In this document: piece by piece, positions 28,844-39,038 of the stretch
Position numbering within the stretch: the first letter of the stretch is position 1
Layout: every line of letters begins with the position of its first letter
Source of the DNA: CAVVZJ01 sp963752755
GTDB taxonomy: Bacteria > Planctomycetota > Planctomycetia > Isosphaerales > Isosphaeraceae
Reading direction: 5' to 3'
Length of the DNA stretch: 64,000 nucleotides
Assembly (NCBI GenBank): GCA_963752755.1
Contig: CAVVZJ010000018.1
Span: 1-64,000 of the forward strand
Made by a program: the position numbers and the translations under genes
The notes under the pieces: generated by a model
The model's input: only the letters and a program-made list of their open reading frames with translations
Told to the model about the DNA's origin: nothing
The model's database searches: none

Positions 28844-28967
28844 AACTCGTTCCCACGCTCCGCGTGGGAATGCATTCTTCGACGCTCCGCGTCGTCCGGG
28901 GCGCATCCGCGGAAGAGGCCGCGGAGCGGCCCGGACGGCATTCCCACGCGGAGCGTGGGAACGAGTT
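28844..28967. repeat. 124-bp palindromic intergenic repeat
   Basis: The ends AACTCGTTCCCACGCTCCGC and GCGGAGCGTGGGAACGAGTT are reverse complements, and complementarity continues inward (GTGGGAATGC with GCATTCCCAC) around a GC-rich, partly self-complementary centre. The unit looks like a non-autonomous, MITE- or REP-like intergenic repeat. It encodes nothing convincing and separates the parA-proximal sites from the main parS-like cluster. Confidence 0.7.
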
Positions 28968-29041
28968 GTTTCGGTGATGTCTCTGAAAGATGTGCGTAGC
29001 AGTGGGGCGAGGCTCGGCCCTGGGAGGGCTCCCATGCCCCC

Positions 29042-29274
29042 GACTGCAATTTGCAGACGGAGGTTTAGCCGAGGCTCGGGAGGCCCGTTGGCAGGCCGTC
29101 TGCAAATTGCAGACAGTTGCTGTGGTCGAGGTTCAGGAGGCTCGTCGGTAGGCCGTCTGCAAATTGCAGACGGGGTTTGGCCGGGACTCGGGAGGGTTCG
29201 TCGGCAGGCCGTCTGCAATTTGCAGACGGGCGGTCGTGAGAGGGTTCCCGTGAGGCCGTCTGCAAATTGCAGAC
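29042..29274. repeat. Cluster of five parS-like palindromes (candidate centromere)
   Basis: Copies of the 17-bp palindrome start at 29042 (one mismatch, GAC at its left end), 29098, 29155, 29211 (complementary centre form) and 29258. Spacing is 56, 57, 56 and 47 bp. The intervening sequences are themselves related (each contains a GGC-CGxGxCTCGGGAGG-like stretch and ends in GGC or AGGCC), so the unit is a tandem repeat of about 56 bp. With three more copies near parA, parB and rep there are eight sites within 2.6 kb. This distribution is expected for ParB binding sites. Confidence 0.72.
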
Positions 29275-29336
29275 GGGGGTTTGGCCAGGGCTCGGGAGGC
29301 CCTGCCGATGGGGGTGAGCCGGCCCTCCGGCGTTGC

Positions 29337-32300
29337 TCACTCGGTGATCTTGAGGACCAGGGCGGTCAGGTCGTCGCGGGGTTGCTGGGTGTCGGCGTGG
29401 CGATCGAGGGCGCGGCGGAGATCGTCCAGGATCTCCTGGCAGGTGCCGGCTTGCGCGGCGCGGATCGTGTCGAGAACGCGCTCGCTGCCGAAGAGGTCGC
29501 CGCCGGGGGATTCGACATCGAGGATGCCATCGGTGATCAGGACCACCAGGTCGCCCGTCTGGAGCGTGATCGGGTCGCCGACCGAGAAATCGAGATGGTC
29601 CTGGATCCCCAGCGCGATCCGGGAGCTTTTCAGCTCGGCTTTCACCTGGCCGTGGGCATCGAGCACGAGGCCGGGGGGGTGGCCGGCGTTGGCGTAGGTG
29701 AGCGTCCGGCTGGTGGGGTCGAACCGGACAAGCATCAGGGTGACGAAGTTCTCCGGGTCGATCTCCTCGTGGACGAAATGGTTGGCCCGGGTCATGATCT
29801 CGCCGATGGTCGCGCAGGTCTGGGCCAGGCTGCGGAGGAAGGCGTGGGTCGAGGCCATGTGGAGCGCCGCGGCGATCCCGTGGCCGCTGACGTCGCCGAT
29901 GACGATCCCGAGGTCGCCGCCGATCATCGGCAGGTAATCGTACATATCACCGCCGGCATAGGCGGCGGGGCAGGAGAACCCGGCGATGTCCGCCCCGGGC
30001 AGGCGGGGCGCGTGGTGGGGCAGGAGCGATTGCTGGATCCGCTGGGCGGCCTGAAGCTGGATGAGCTTGTCGTTGAGCTGCTCCAGCGTCTGCTTGTGGA
30101 GCGTGATGTCGATGTGCGAGCCGACCATCCGGGTCAGCCGCCCGTCCTCGTCGCGCACGGCGGCCCCTCGGGCGAGGATCCAGCGATAGGAACCGTCCTT
30201 GTGGCGGAGCCGATGCTCAAGCTCGTAGTCCGTGGTACGGCCCTCCATGTAGGCCCGGATCGTCCTCAAGGCACGCTCGCGGTCGCCGGGGTGCAGCCGA
30301 CCCTCCCATTCGGAGTAGTGACCGATGATCTCGTCGTCGGCATGGCCCAGCATGCTTTTCCAGCGCGGGGAGAAGTACACGGTGTCGGTGCGCAGGTTCC
30401 AGTCCCAGATGCCGGCGTCGCTGCCGCGCACGGCCAGGTCGAAGCGTTCCTCGCTCTGACGGAGTGCCTCCTCGGCCTTCTTCCGTTCGATGGTGCCGGC
30501 GAGCACCCCGGCCACGGAGGACAGGAAGGTCACTTCCTCGGGCCGTTCGACGCGGTAGGCATCGTTCAGGTAAACGTTGATGACCCCATAGAGCCGGTCC
30601 TCGCCCAGGATCGGCACGCAGTAATGGCCGTTAGCGGGCACGACCGGGTTGTCATCGTCGTGCCGCGCGTCGAGACGGCCGTTGAAGACGATCTCACGGT
30701 GTCCGGCGGCCTGCCCGCAGAGGCAATAGCCGAGAGGCACGCCCTCGCTCGATGCCTTCGACTCGTTCGACAAGCCGCGTTCGGCTTTCAAGCGGAGCGT
30801 TCCGGGCCCCCCTCGACCAGGTAGATCCCGGCTCGCGCGTCGGTCGAGAACCAGGGGACCGACAGGATCAGGTCGAGGGTGCGGCTCAGGTGCTCCTCCA
30901 CCCCGATCGGTTCGAGCGAGGTCCGGAGGATCTTGCCGACCACGTCCTGGATCAAGAGGCTGGTCTCGATCGCGTCGATGAGCCGTCGGCGCTCGGTCAT
31001 GTCGCGGACGCTGGCGATGGCGTAGTTTCGGCCGTCGAGCTGATACGTGTGCAGCGCGATGTCGGCCGGGAACTCGCTGCCGTCCTTGCGACGGGCCATC
31101 AGGTCGCGCCCCTCGCTCATCGGGCGGCCTCCGCGCTCTGTCAGGAAGCCGTGGACCTGCTCGTGATGCGAGGCGCGGGCGCCTTCGGGGACGAGCCGCC
31201 CCACGGGTAGGCCGAGCAGCTCATCCCGGCCGTAGCCGAAGATCCGCTCGGTTTCCTGGTTCACCAGGACGATTCGCCCCTCGTGGTCCACCATGACGGT
31301 TCCGTCCGGCGAGAGCTCGACGACCGACTTGACGAGGTCGGAAGCACGCTTCTGTTCGGTGACGTCGAGGATGGACGCCAGGATGAACGTCTGGCCTTCC
31401 AGGAGAATGAGCCTCAGGGTGATCTGAATATCGAGGGGCCGCCCGTTCTTGTGCCGTCCGCGTAGGCTCCGCGTCTCGGTCTCCGGGCGCGGTCCCGGGT
31501 CGTGCAGCAGTTCGTCGAGCCGCCAGTCCGGATGGTCGCGCTGGTCCTCCGGCGCCAGGACCTCGAACGGCCGGCCGTTCAGCTCGTCGCGGCCGTAGCC
31601 GAAGATGACCTCGGCCGGCTGGTTCACCATCGTGATGCGACCGCCGGCATCCAGCAGCAGGATGCCGGCGAGCACCGATTCGATCACGAGCCGGAGCCGC
31701 TCCTCCGCCAGCCTCGTCTCGGAGATGTCGCGGAGGACCATGACGCCGCCATTCGGCCCCCCCGCCTCGTCGCGGAGCGGCACGGCACTCAGGCAGAGCC
31801 ACGCCCCCTCCGGTCGGGCAGGGTTGCAGAGGTACATCTCCTCACCATCAATGACCTCACCACGCAGGGCGCGGGCCAGCGGGAGCTCCTCGGCGGGGTA
31901 GGGGGTCACGCGGTCGGGACGGAAGCACCCGTATCGCACGGGCCAGGTTGCCGGGTCGATCTCCTCACGGCCGATCCCGACGAGCCGTCGGGCCGCGGGG
32001 TTCCAGAGGACGAACCTCCCCTCGTGGTTCGCCACGACGACGCCCTCAAGGATGTTCTCGACGATCGACTGCAAGGTGCCGGCCTGGTCCCGATACGCCT
32101 TCTCGGAACTCAACAACGCGCAGGGCCCGCAGCACGGCGTCGTGGGCCCGTTCCACGGCCTCGCGCTCGAGGTCCTGGTTGCGGTGGCGGAGCCCCTCCT
32201 CGGCCCGAGAGCGTTCCGCGATCAACACCGACAGGCCCAGCGTCGAGAGCGACAGCATGGACCCATAGGCTTGCAGCCACCAGAGACTTTGTTGCAGGGT

Positions 32301-33135
32301 GGCCGCGCGGAACGGGCCGAGCCGTCGGCTCGTGCCCAGGATCGCCATCGCGATCATCAACAACACCGACAGCGTCGCCCCGCGCGGACCGAACCGCAGC
32401 GCCGCCCAGATCAAGGGAGGGAACGCCAGATAGGCCATCGGCACCTCGGCGCGGCCGACCAGCCAGGTGCTCCCGAAGATGAGCTGGCCCACAAGCACCA
32501 GGACGACCAGGCAGGCCCCGCCCTCGACGAACCGCCGGGCGCCCCAGGAGGCTCGCGACGGGCCCAACCAGGCCAGGACCGTCGGCGTGACGACGATCAC
32601 GCCCCCGGCATCCCCCAGCCACCAGGTCCACCAGGTAGCGCCCATCGCCGAGGAAGGGACAAGTCCCCCCAGAACCAGGCTGAGCGAGCCCACCGTGGCG
32701 CTGACCAGGCACAACATGGCCACGATGGCGGCAAACGCGACGATCCGCCGCGCCGTGGTTCAGAAGATCGCGTCCTCCGGCCAGGCGTTCGATCAGCCGT
32801 CGGCCGATCAGTGACTGAACCGTCGCGCCCGTCGCGATTGCGGCGCAAACGGCCGTTGCGATCACCGGCGTTGAGGCCAATGATGGATCGAAGACGGTTC
32901 GGGCGTTGACCAGGAACGCCCCGATCCAGAGGCCCGGCCACAGCCAGTCCCCCCAGATCAGCAACGCGGCCAGGGCGATCCCCGACGACGGCCAGACGAC
33001 CGTCACGATCCCCGGCGTTATGGCCAGCAACTGGCCCAGGCTCCCCGCGGCGACATACAAAAGCGCGAGCAAGAACACTCCCGGAACGATCCGTGCCGAT
33101 GCGAGCGGGGCACCTGCCGTCAGGTCGCGGAGCAT
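29337..33135 (-). CDS. MASE1-PAS-GAF sensor with PP2C-type (SpoIIE) phosphatase output
   Basis: Three frame changes (near 32755, 32110 and 30790) join into one protein of about 1,265 residues. The N-terminal MASE1 membrane sensor has about eight helices (GVFLLALLYVAAGSLGQLLA, VVWPSSGIALAALLIWGDWL, MGATWWTWWLGDAGGVIVVT). Three PAS domains follow (SIVENILEGVVVANHEG, VIESVLAGILLLDAGG, SVVELSPDGTVMVDHEG), then a GAF domain (GYCLCGQAAGHREIVFNG) and a PAS/PAC domain (FDLAVRGSDAGIWDW). The output is an RsbU/SpoIIE phosphatase with AAYAGGDMYDY, GDVSGHGIAAA, YANAGHPPGL and VLITDGILD. No histidine kinase is present. It should dephosphorylate an anti-sigma-factor antagonist in response to membrane and cytoplasmic cues; no such partner is encoded here. 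Confidence 0.82.
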
Positions 33136-33803
33136 CGGATGGTCCTTCCCGTCGAGGTTCCGTCAGCCGTTGGCGTGCGATGTTCGATTGCGGCCCCATC
33201 GATTTGAGGAACCCCGGCGCCCCTTGAGTTCAATTATGCTTCGACGGACGGGTTCGATCAACACGTTGGAAATCCATGACGGTTTCCTTTGTGTTGTTCC
33301 GGGCGCGGTCCCGCCGGAACTGGCCATCCACCTGGCCTCGCATGCCCAATCCCTCAGGACCGATGCCCGATGTCCCGTTTGGGCTCAAGATATGGACGGC
33401 GGAGCAGGGGGGGCCTCCGTCCGTCCGTGACGCGAACGCGACGGGCAACCGAACCCGGAGGCCGACGGTGGGCCCCGCGGTCTCATGGCTCCGACAACTC
33501 GCCTGATGTGGCGACGGGCGCTGCATGGCATAACGGGCCGGAGGTCGTTCAACCTGGCCGTGGACGTCGTCCGCGATCTCGGGACCGACTCCCCTCCGGG
33601 TTCACGAGAACGGCCGGGGGATCAGCCTGGCCCCCTCCGGAGTGGGCCTGATCGCGGATTCGGTCACGACGATACGAGCCCCCTGTCGAGCGTCCGCGCC
33701 TTGACGGTTCGTACCGGGGACGGGGACGACGCGCCGGCAGAACCCGAGGAGGCGTCGGCAACATGGCCCCCCCTCGCATTTTGCCGTCTTCCGAGGGCGG
33801 GGT
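33136..33803. other. Gene-poor stretch
   Basis: No reading frame on either strand has a recognisable motif or a convincing start. The stretch holds the 5' side of the MASE1 gene and the 3' end of the next minus-strand gene. Confidence 0.45.
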
Positions 33804-34103
33804 TCAGCCTGAAATCGGCCATGGATCGGCCGGGCCCTCGGGTTCCTCGTCGAGCCACCAGCGGTCGTGAACGCGCTGATGATGAGGGCCCAGGTAGCCG
33901 CCGATGTCCTGGCGCTCGAAGATTGACTTCAGTTGCTCATCAAGCCGCTCAGAGCGACGAATCTCGGTGTCCATGTCGGGGAAAGGCTCGAAAGGCACCC
34001 GGACGTGGTCCCACGCGGCCTGTCCCAGCCCCACCAGCGCCGCCAGAGCGATCGCGACGTAGAGGATCGTTGTGATGGTTCGCAGTCGGAGGAATTTCGA
34101 CAT
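33804..34103 (-). CDS. Small membrane-anchored protein
   Basis: The 99-residue protein starts MSKFLRLRTITTILYVAIAL with one transmembrane helix (about residues 8-28), then a soluble tail with a charged helix (DTEIRRSERLDEQLKSIFER) and an acidic, Pro-rich end. GGGGAG lies nine bases before the ATG. The family is not recognised. It is divergent from the ECF sigma gene, with a 266-bp gap between them. Confidence 0.5.
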   Translation of the reverse strand: MSKFLRLRTITTILYVAIALAALVGLGQAAWDHVRVPFEPFPDMDTEIRRSERLDEQLKSIFERQDIGGYLGPHHQRVHDRWWLDEEPEGPADPWPISG

Positions 34104-34369
34104 CGTTTCACACTCCCCGGGTCAAGATTCCTGTCCTCCCGAGGAAACCTAGGTCATGCGTCGAAAGTTGTGTGCGTCGTCTCGTGTGTGGATGTTCGAG
34201 AGCGGGTTCTCCACACCTTCTGGATGGAACTATCTCACCGCATGACTCGTGATTAATCTAAAAGGGTGACATGTCCACCCGGTCCAGGTCACGAGGCGAT
34301 CCGAGCGACGGGGCTCGGAAGCGAACCAGAGTCCGGTGGCGAGTTTGTTCCAGACGGTAATCGGTGGTA

Positions 34370-34945
34370 ATGAACGACATCACCCGCATCCTCTCGGCCA
34401 TCGAGCTGGGCGATCCCCAGGCGGCCGGGCAATTGCTGCCGCTGGTCTACGACGAATTGCGCAAGCTGGCGGCCCGGCGAATCGCCCGAGAGGCCCCCGG
34501 CATCACGCTCCAGGCGACGGCCCTGGTTCATGAGGCATACCTGCGGCTCGTCGCCCCGGGGCCGGACGTGCCGTGGAACAGCCGGGGGCACTTTTTCGCC
34601 GCCGCGGCCGAGGCGATGCGCCGCATCCTCGTCGATGAGGCGCGCCGCAAGCGGGCCGGGAAGCGGTCCAGCGGGCGGAGGCGGGTGGACCTCGACCGGG
34701 TCGACGCCGTCGCCGACGCCCCGCCCGACGACCTGTTCGACCTCGACGAGGCCCTGGAAGACCTGGGCCGGCGCGACCCCGAGGCCGGGCAGCTCGTCAA
34801 GCTCCGCGTCTTCGCCGGGCTGTCGGTCGAGGAGGCCGCCGAGGTCCTGGGCCTCTCTCGCGCGAGTGCCTACCGGCAGTGGACGTTCGCACGGGCCTGG
34901 CTCCGCTGCCGGCTTGCCAACGAGGGTCAGGATGCCGACCGCTGA
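34370..34945 (+). CDS. ECF RNA polymerase sigma factor (TIGR02999-like)
   Basis: 191 residues with sigma2 (AAGQLLPLVYDELRKLAARR, ALVHEAYLRL, GHFFAAAAEAMRRILVDEAR) and sigma4 (LSVEEAAEVLGLSRASAYRQ) regions. The pattern matches the planctomycete ECF group TIGR02999. ATG 34370 is chosen over the GTG six bases upstream. It ends 84 bp before a serine/threonine kinase with TPRs, a pairing common in planctomycetes in which the kinase probably controls the sigma factor by phosphorylation. No anti-sigma factor is present. Confidence 0.88.
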   Translation: MNDITRILSAIELGDPQAAGQLLPLVYDELRKLAARRIAREAPGITLQATALVHEAYLRLVAPGPDVPWNSRGHFFAAAAEAMRRILVDEARRKRAGKRSSGRRRVDLDRVDAVADAPPDDLFDLDEALEDLGRRDPEAGQLVKLRVFAGLSVEEAAEVLGLSRASAYRQWTFARAWLRCRLANEGQDADR

Positions 34946-35028
34946 AGGTCATTCCCGATTTCCTGAGACGACCACCGGACATTTTCCGCACTGAGATTGA
35001 AGGTCAGGAATGGCGGGAACGGGAGCCG

Positions 35029-38000
35029 ATGGCCGTGAGCACGAACTTCGAGCAACTCCGGGAAATCTTCAATGCGGCTGTGGAGGGTCACCCGCCGGGC
35101 GAGTGGGAGGCCTACCTGGACGAAGCCTGCGGCGACGACGCGGAGCTGCGCCGGCAGGCGGCCTTGCTTTTGAAGGCCCACGAGGCGGGCGGCAGCCTGT
35201 CGACCTCGGCACCGGACACGACGACCTCCACCGAGCCGGCCCACGGCGCCCCGGGCGTTGAGGTCGACGAGGGCGTGGGCACGGTGATCGGCCCGTACAA
35301 GCTCCTCCAGTCGATCGGCGAGGGGGGCATGGGGACCGTCTTCATGGCCGAGCAGATGCACCCGGTTCGCCGCCGGGTCGCCCTGAAGCTGATCAGGTCC
35401 GGCCACGACTCCCGACGGGTCGTCGCCCGGTTCGAGGCCGAGCGCCAGGCCCTGGCCCTGATGGACCACCCCAACATCGCCAGGGTCTTCGACGCCGGCA
35501 CCACCGACACCGGCCGGCCCTACTTCGTCATGGAGCTGGTCAAGGGCATCCCGATAACCCGCTACTGCGACGAGCACCAGTTGACGATCCGCCAGCGGCT
35601 GGAGCTGTTCGTGCCCGTCTGCCAGGCGGTCCAGCACGCGCACCAGAAGGGGATCATCCACCGCGACCTGAAGCCGTCCAACATCCTGATCGCCCCCTAC
35701 GACGGGGTGCCGGTGCCCAAGGTGATCGACTTCGGCGTGGCCAAGGCGGCCGGCCCGCGGTTGACCGAGCAGACGCTGTTCACCGAGTTCGGCGCCATCG
35801 TCGGCACGCCGGATTACATGAGCCCCGAGCAGGCGGAGTTGAACCAGCTCGACATCGACACCCGCAGCGACGTCTACAGCCTCGGGGTGCTGCTGTACGA
35901 GTTGCTGACCGGCTCGACGCCGTTGACGCGCCGGCGCCTTGAGCAGGCAGCGTTGCTGGAGGTCCTGCGGCGGGTCCGCGAGGAGGAGCCGCCCAGGCCG
36001 AGCGTGCGACTGGGCACGACCGAGGAGCTACCCTCGATCGCGGCCAGCCGGGGCGTCGAGCCGCGGCGGATCGGCATGCTGGTACGGGGCGAGCTCGACT
36101 GGATCGTCATGAAGGCGCTGGAGAAGGACCGGAGACGGCGGTATGAGACGGCCAGCGGGTTCGCGGCCGACGTCCGTCGTCACCTGGACGACGAGCCGGT
36201 GCAGGCGTGCCCGCCGTCGGCGGGGTACAGGCTGAAGAAGCTGGCGAGGCGTCACCGGGCGGCCCTGGCGACGGCGGCCATCGTGGTGGCGGCCCTGGTG
36301 GCGGGCACGGCGGTGAGCGCCTGGCAGGCGGTTCGGGCGATCGAGTCCGAACGGCGGGCCGAGGCGGCGCAGGCGACGGCCGAGCAGCGCTCAAGCCTCG
36401 CCCGCCGGGCCGTCGACGAGATGTACACCAAGGTGGCCCAGGACTGGCTCGGCTCGAAAGGCGACCTGACCGAGCTCCAGCGCGAATTCCTGGAGAAGGC
36501 GCTGGCCTTCTACGAGGAGTTCGCCCGCGAGCAGGCCGACGACCCGGAGGCGCAGTTCGAGGCGGCCCGGGCCGCCGGCCGCGTGGGCGACATCCGGTCG
36601 TCGCTTGGCCTGTCCGCCAAGGCCATTGAATCGTACCGCCAGGCCGCGGACGCATGCCGCCGCCTCGCCGTGGCGTTCCCCGAGCGTCCCGAGTACCGAC
36701 AGTACCTCGCCCTTTACCTGCGACACATCGGCCTCGTGCATTTAGAGACCGGCCGAGCCCGTGACGCGGAGTCGGCGTACCGCGAATCACTGGCTCTGAT
36801 GGAACCACTGGTCGAGGCACCTGGCGCGCCCCAAGATCGAGCCGACCTGGCCCATGTCCTGGGTCAATTCGGGGGATTGCTCAGCGAGACAGGCCGAGCC
36901 GAAGAGGGGGTGATGGCCTCCCTTCGGGGCATCGCCCTGCTCTCCGATCTGGTCACCGAATCCCCCGAGGAGGCGGGCTATCAGTATGACCTCGCCCAGG
37001 CCGAGAACAACCTCGCCGGGATCTATCTCGACGTTCTCGATCGGAAGATGGATGCCGAATCGCTCTACCGTCACTCCCTCGAAACCTTCCAGCGACTCGC
37101 GGATGCCAGGCCCGCGGACCCCAGGCGACGGTACGAACTGGCAAGGGCCCATCACAACCTGGCGGGCTATTTCAAAATGAGCTCCCAGCCCGCCGAGGCC
37201 GTCGCGGAATACCAGCGCGCCCTGCCGATCGAGGACGCGCTCGCGAAGGAATTCACCGACCGTCCCAGTTACCTGTTGCTTCTGGCTGCATCGCTCCAAC
37301 GCCTTGGCGAGAACCTCGCCACGCTTGAGCGGTTCGACGAGGCCGAGCGGAACCTGCGACGGTCGCGAGAGATCCTTGAGCGGCTCGTCGCCGAGTCCCC
37401 CGACGTCATCGATTATCACAGCCGCCTCGCCTTTGGTCTGTCCGAACTGGGCCAGGTCCTCATCATTCGCGGCCGGGACCACGAGGCCCGGGAAATGTTC
37501 GAGAGGTCTTATGACATCTTGAAGAAGTTCGGCATCGCTTACCCCAGCCTCAACGACCAGAGGCACAGTCTCGCCTCGCTCTGCTACCTCGCGGCCGTCA
37601 ACTACGCCACGTTCGCCAATCCCGATGACCGCGACGCCGTCCGCGCCTGCGAACTGGCCCGCGAGTCGGTCGAGCTTGAACCCGGGGAACCGGGCTTCTG
37701 GAAGGGCCTGGCCCTGGCCGAGTACCGCGCCGGCAATCTCGACGCCGCCCTGGAGGCTGAAACCAGGGCACTCGAGCTTCGGAAGAGCGACGGCTACAGC
37801 TACGACTGGCTCCTGCTCGGTTTGATCCACCTGGAACACGGCGACCGTGATCAGGCTCGGAGCTGGGCCTTGCGGCTTCTCCGAGGAGTGGCCCCGGGCG
37901 CCCTGACCGGTGGGGAACCCGACTACGTCCGCCTTGCCCGTGAGGGCGAGCCCCGGCTTCGCGCCTCCTTCCCACCGACCCGGAGGGCCTCCGCGCCCTC

Positions 38001-38761
38001 CTGGAACACGAGGTGGAAACGTCCCGCCGCGACCGAGGGCCGGACGATCCGACCACCAGCAAGGTCCAGGTGTGGCTCGCCGACCAGCTCGCCGCGCTCG
38101 GCCGTTACGAAGAGGCCGAAGATCTCTTCGAGGAGTCATGCCGGATCAATTCCTCCCGAAACACGCCCGGCGCGATTGGCTTTAACCCCTGGCACGCGCG
38201 CGCCGTACTGACGCTCCGCAAGGCTGACGCGGAGGCCTACCGCGCCCGCGTCGCCGAGATCCTCGGGCGGTACGAACGCGCGACGATCCCGGACGTCGCC
38301 TTCAAGGTCGCCGTGCTCTGTTCCGTGGTCCCGCGGGCGGTGGACGACCCGGGTCGAGCACTGGAGTTGGCCCGTCGCGCCGTGGCGTCCGACGACAAGA
38401 ACCCCCAGTACCTGATGGCCCTCGGGGCCGCCGAGCACCGCGCCGGTGAGGACCAGGCGGCCGTCGAGACGCTTACTCGGTCGGTGGCACGGGTCCCGGA
38501 CCCACCGCTCCTGGCCCAGGCCCACCTGTTCCTGGCGCTCGCCTACCATCGACTCGGCCGGTCCGAGGAAGCCCACCGCGCCCTGGCGGATGCCGACCGC
38601 GCACTCGCCGCGGTGCCGGACATGCCCAACCGGTTCACCCTGCTGACGGAATGGGAATGGCGTCCGCGGACACTAGGCCAGGTCCTGCGCGTCGAGGCCG
38701 GCGCGGCGATCGGGCCCCCGAACCGCGCGTGGCCGACGCCCCGGCTGGACCTCGCCCGTAG
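35029..38761 (+). CDS. Membrane serine/threonine kinase with TPR sensor region
   Basis: About 1,240 residues. A short N-terminal region is followed by the kinase domain (about 85-370): glycine loop IGEGGMGTVF, VALKLI, catalytic loop HRDLKPSNI, DFGVAK and MSPEQ, all intact. One membrane helix (ALATAAIVVAALVAGTAVSA) follows, then a long TPR-rich domain (YLRHIGLVHLETGRARDAES, ENNLAGIYLDVLDRKMDAES, and so on). ATG 35029 has GGGAG seven bases upstream. One frame change near 37965 (to PTDPEGLRALLEHEVETSRR) and another near 38720 are needed; the end at 38759-38761 is a best guess, as the alternative frame runs on into the next gene. It sits in an operon with the ECF sigma factor. Confidence 0.82.
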
Positions 38762-39038
38762 ACCGGGCCTCGACGCCGCGCGGGCGACGACCCATGACCG
38801 ACGGCACACGGTCCGGTCCTCACGCCCCGCGCCCCACGCGGGGCGGGGACCCCCAGGGCCTCCCGAGAAACTTGCCCGGCCCCTGAGACGAACCGGTCGG
38901 GGAATCCGCACTGTCTTGTGTCACCCACCCGCGGACCGACGGGACGCGGTCACTCGAACGCCGAGACTCACCACGGGCACCCCGCTCGCGCCGACGTCCG
39001 ACGTCGCGGGACGGGGCCCCCACCCAAGGAGCCGACCG

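Noticed and set aside
29042..29274. Short CRISPR array
   Set aside because: Repeats of 17 bp with spacers near 39 bp look superficially right, but the repeats are perfect palindromes, the spacers resemble each other, and no cas gene is present. Position beside parAB fits partition sites better.
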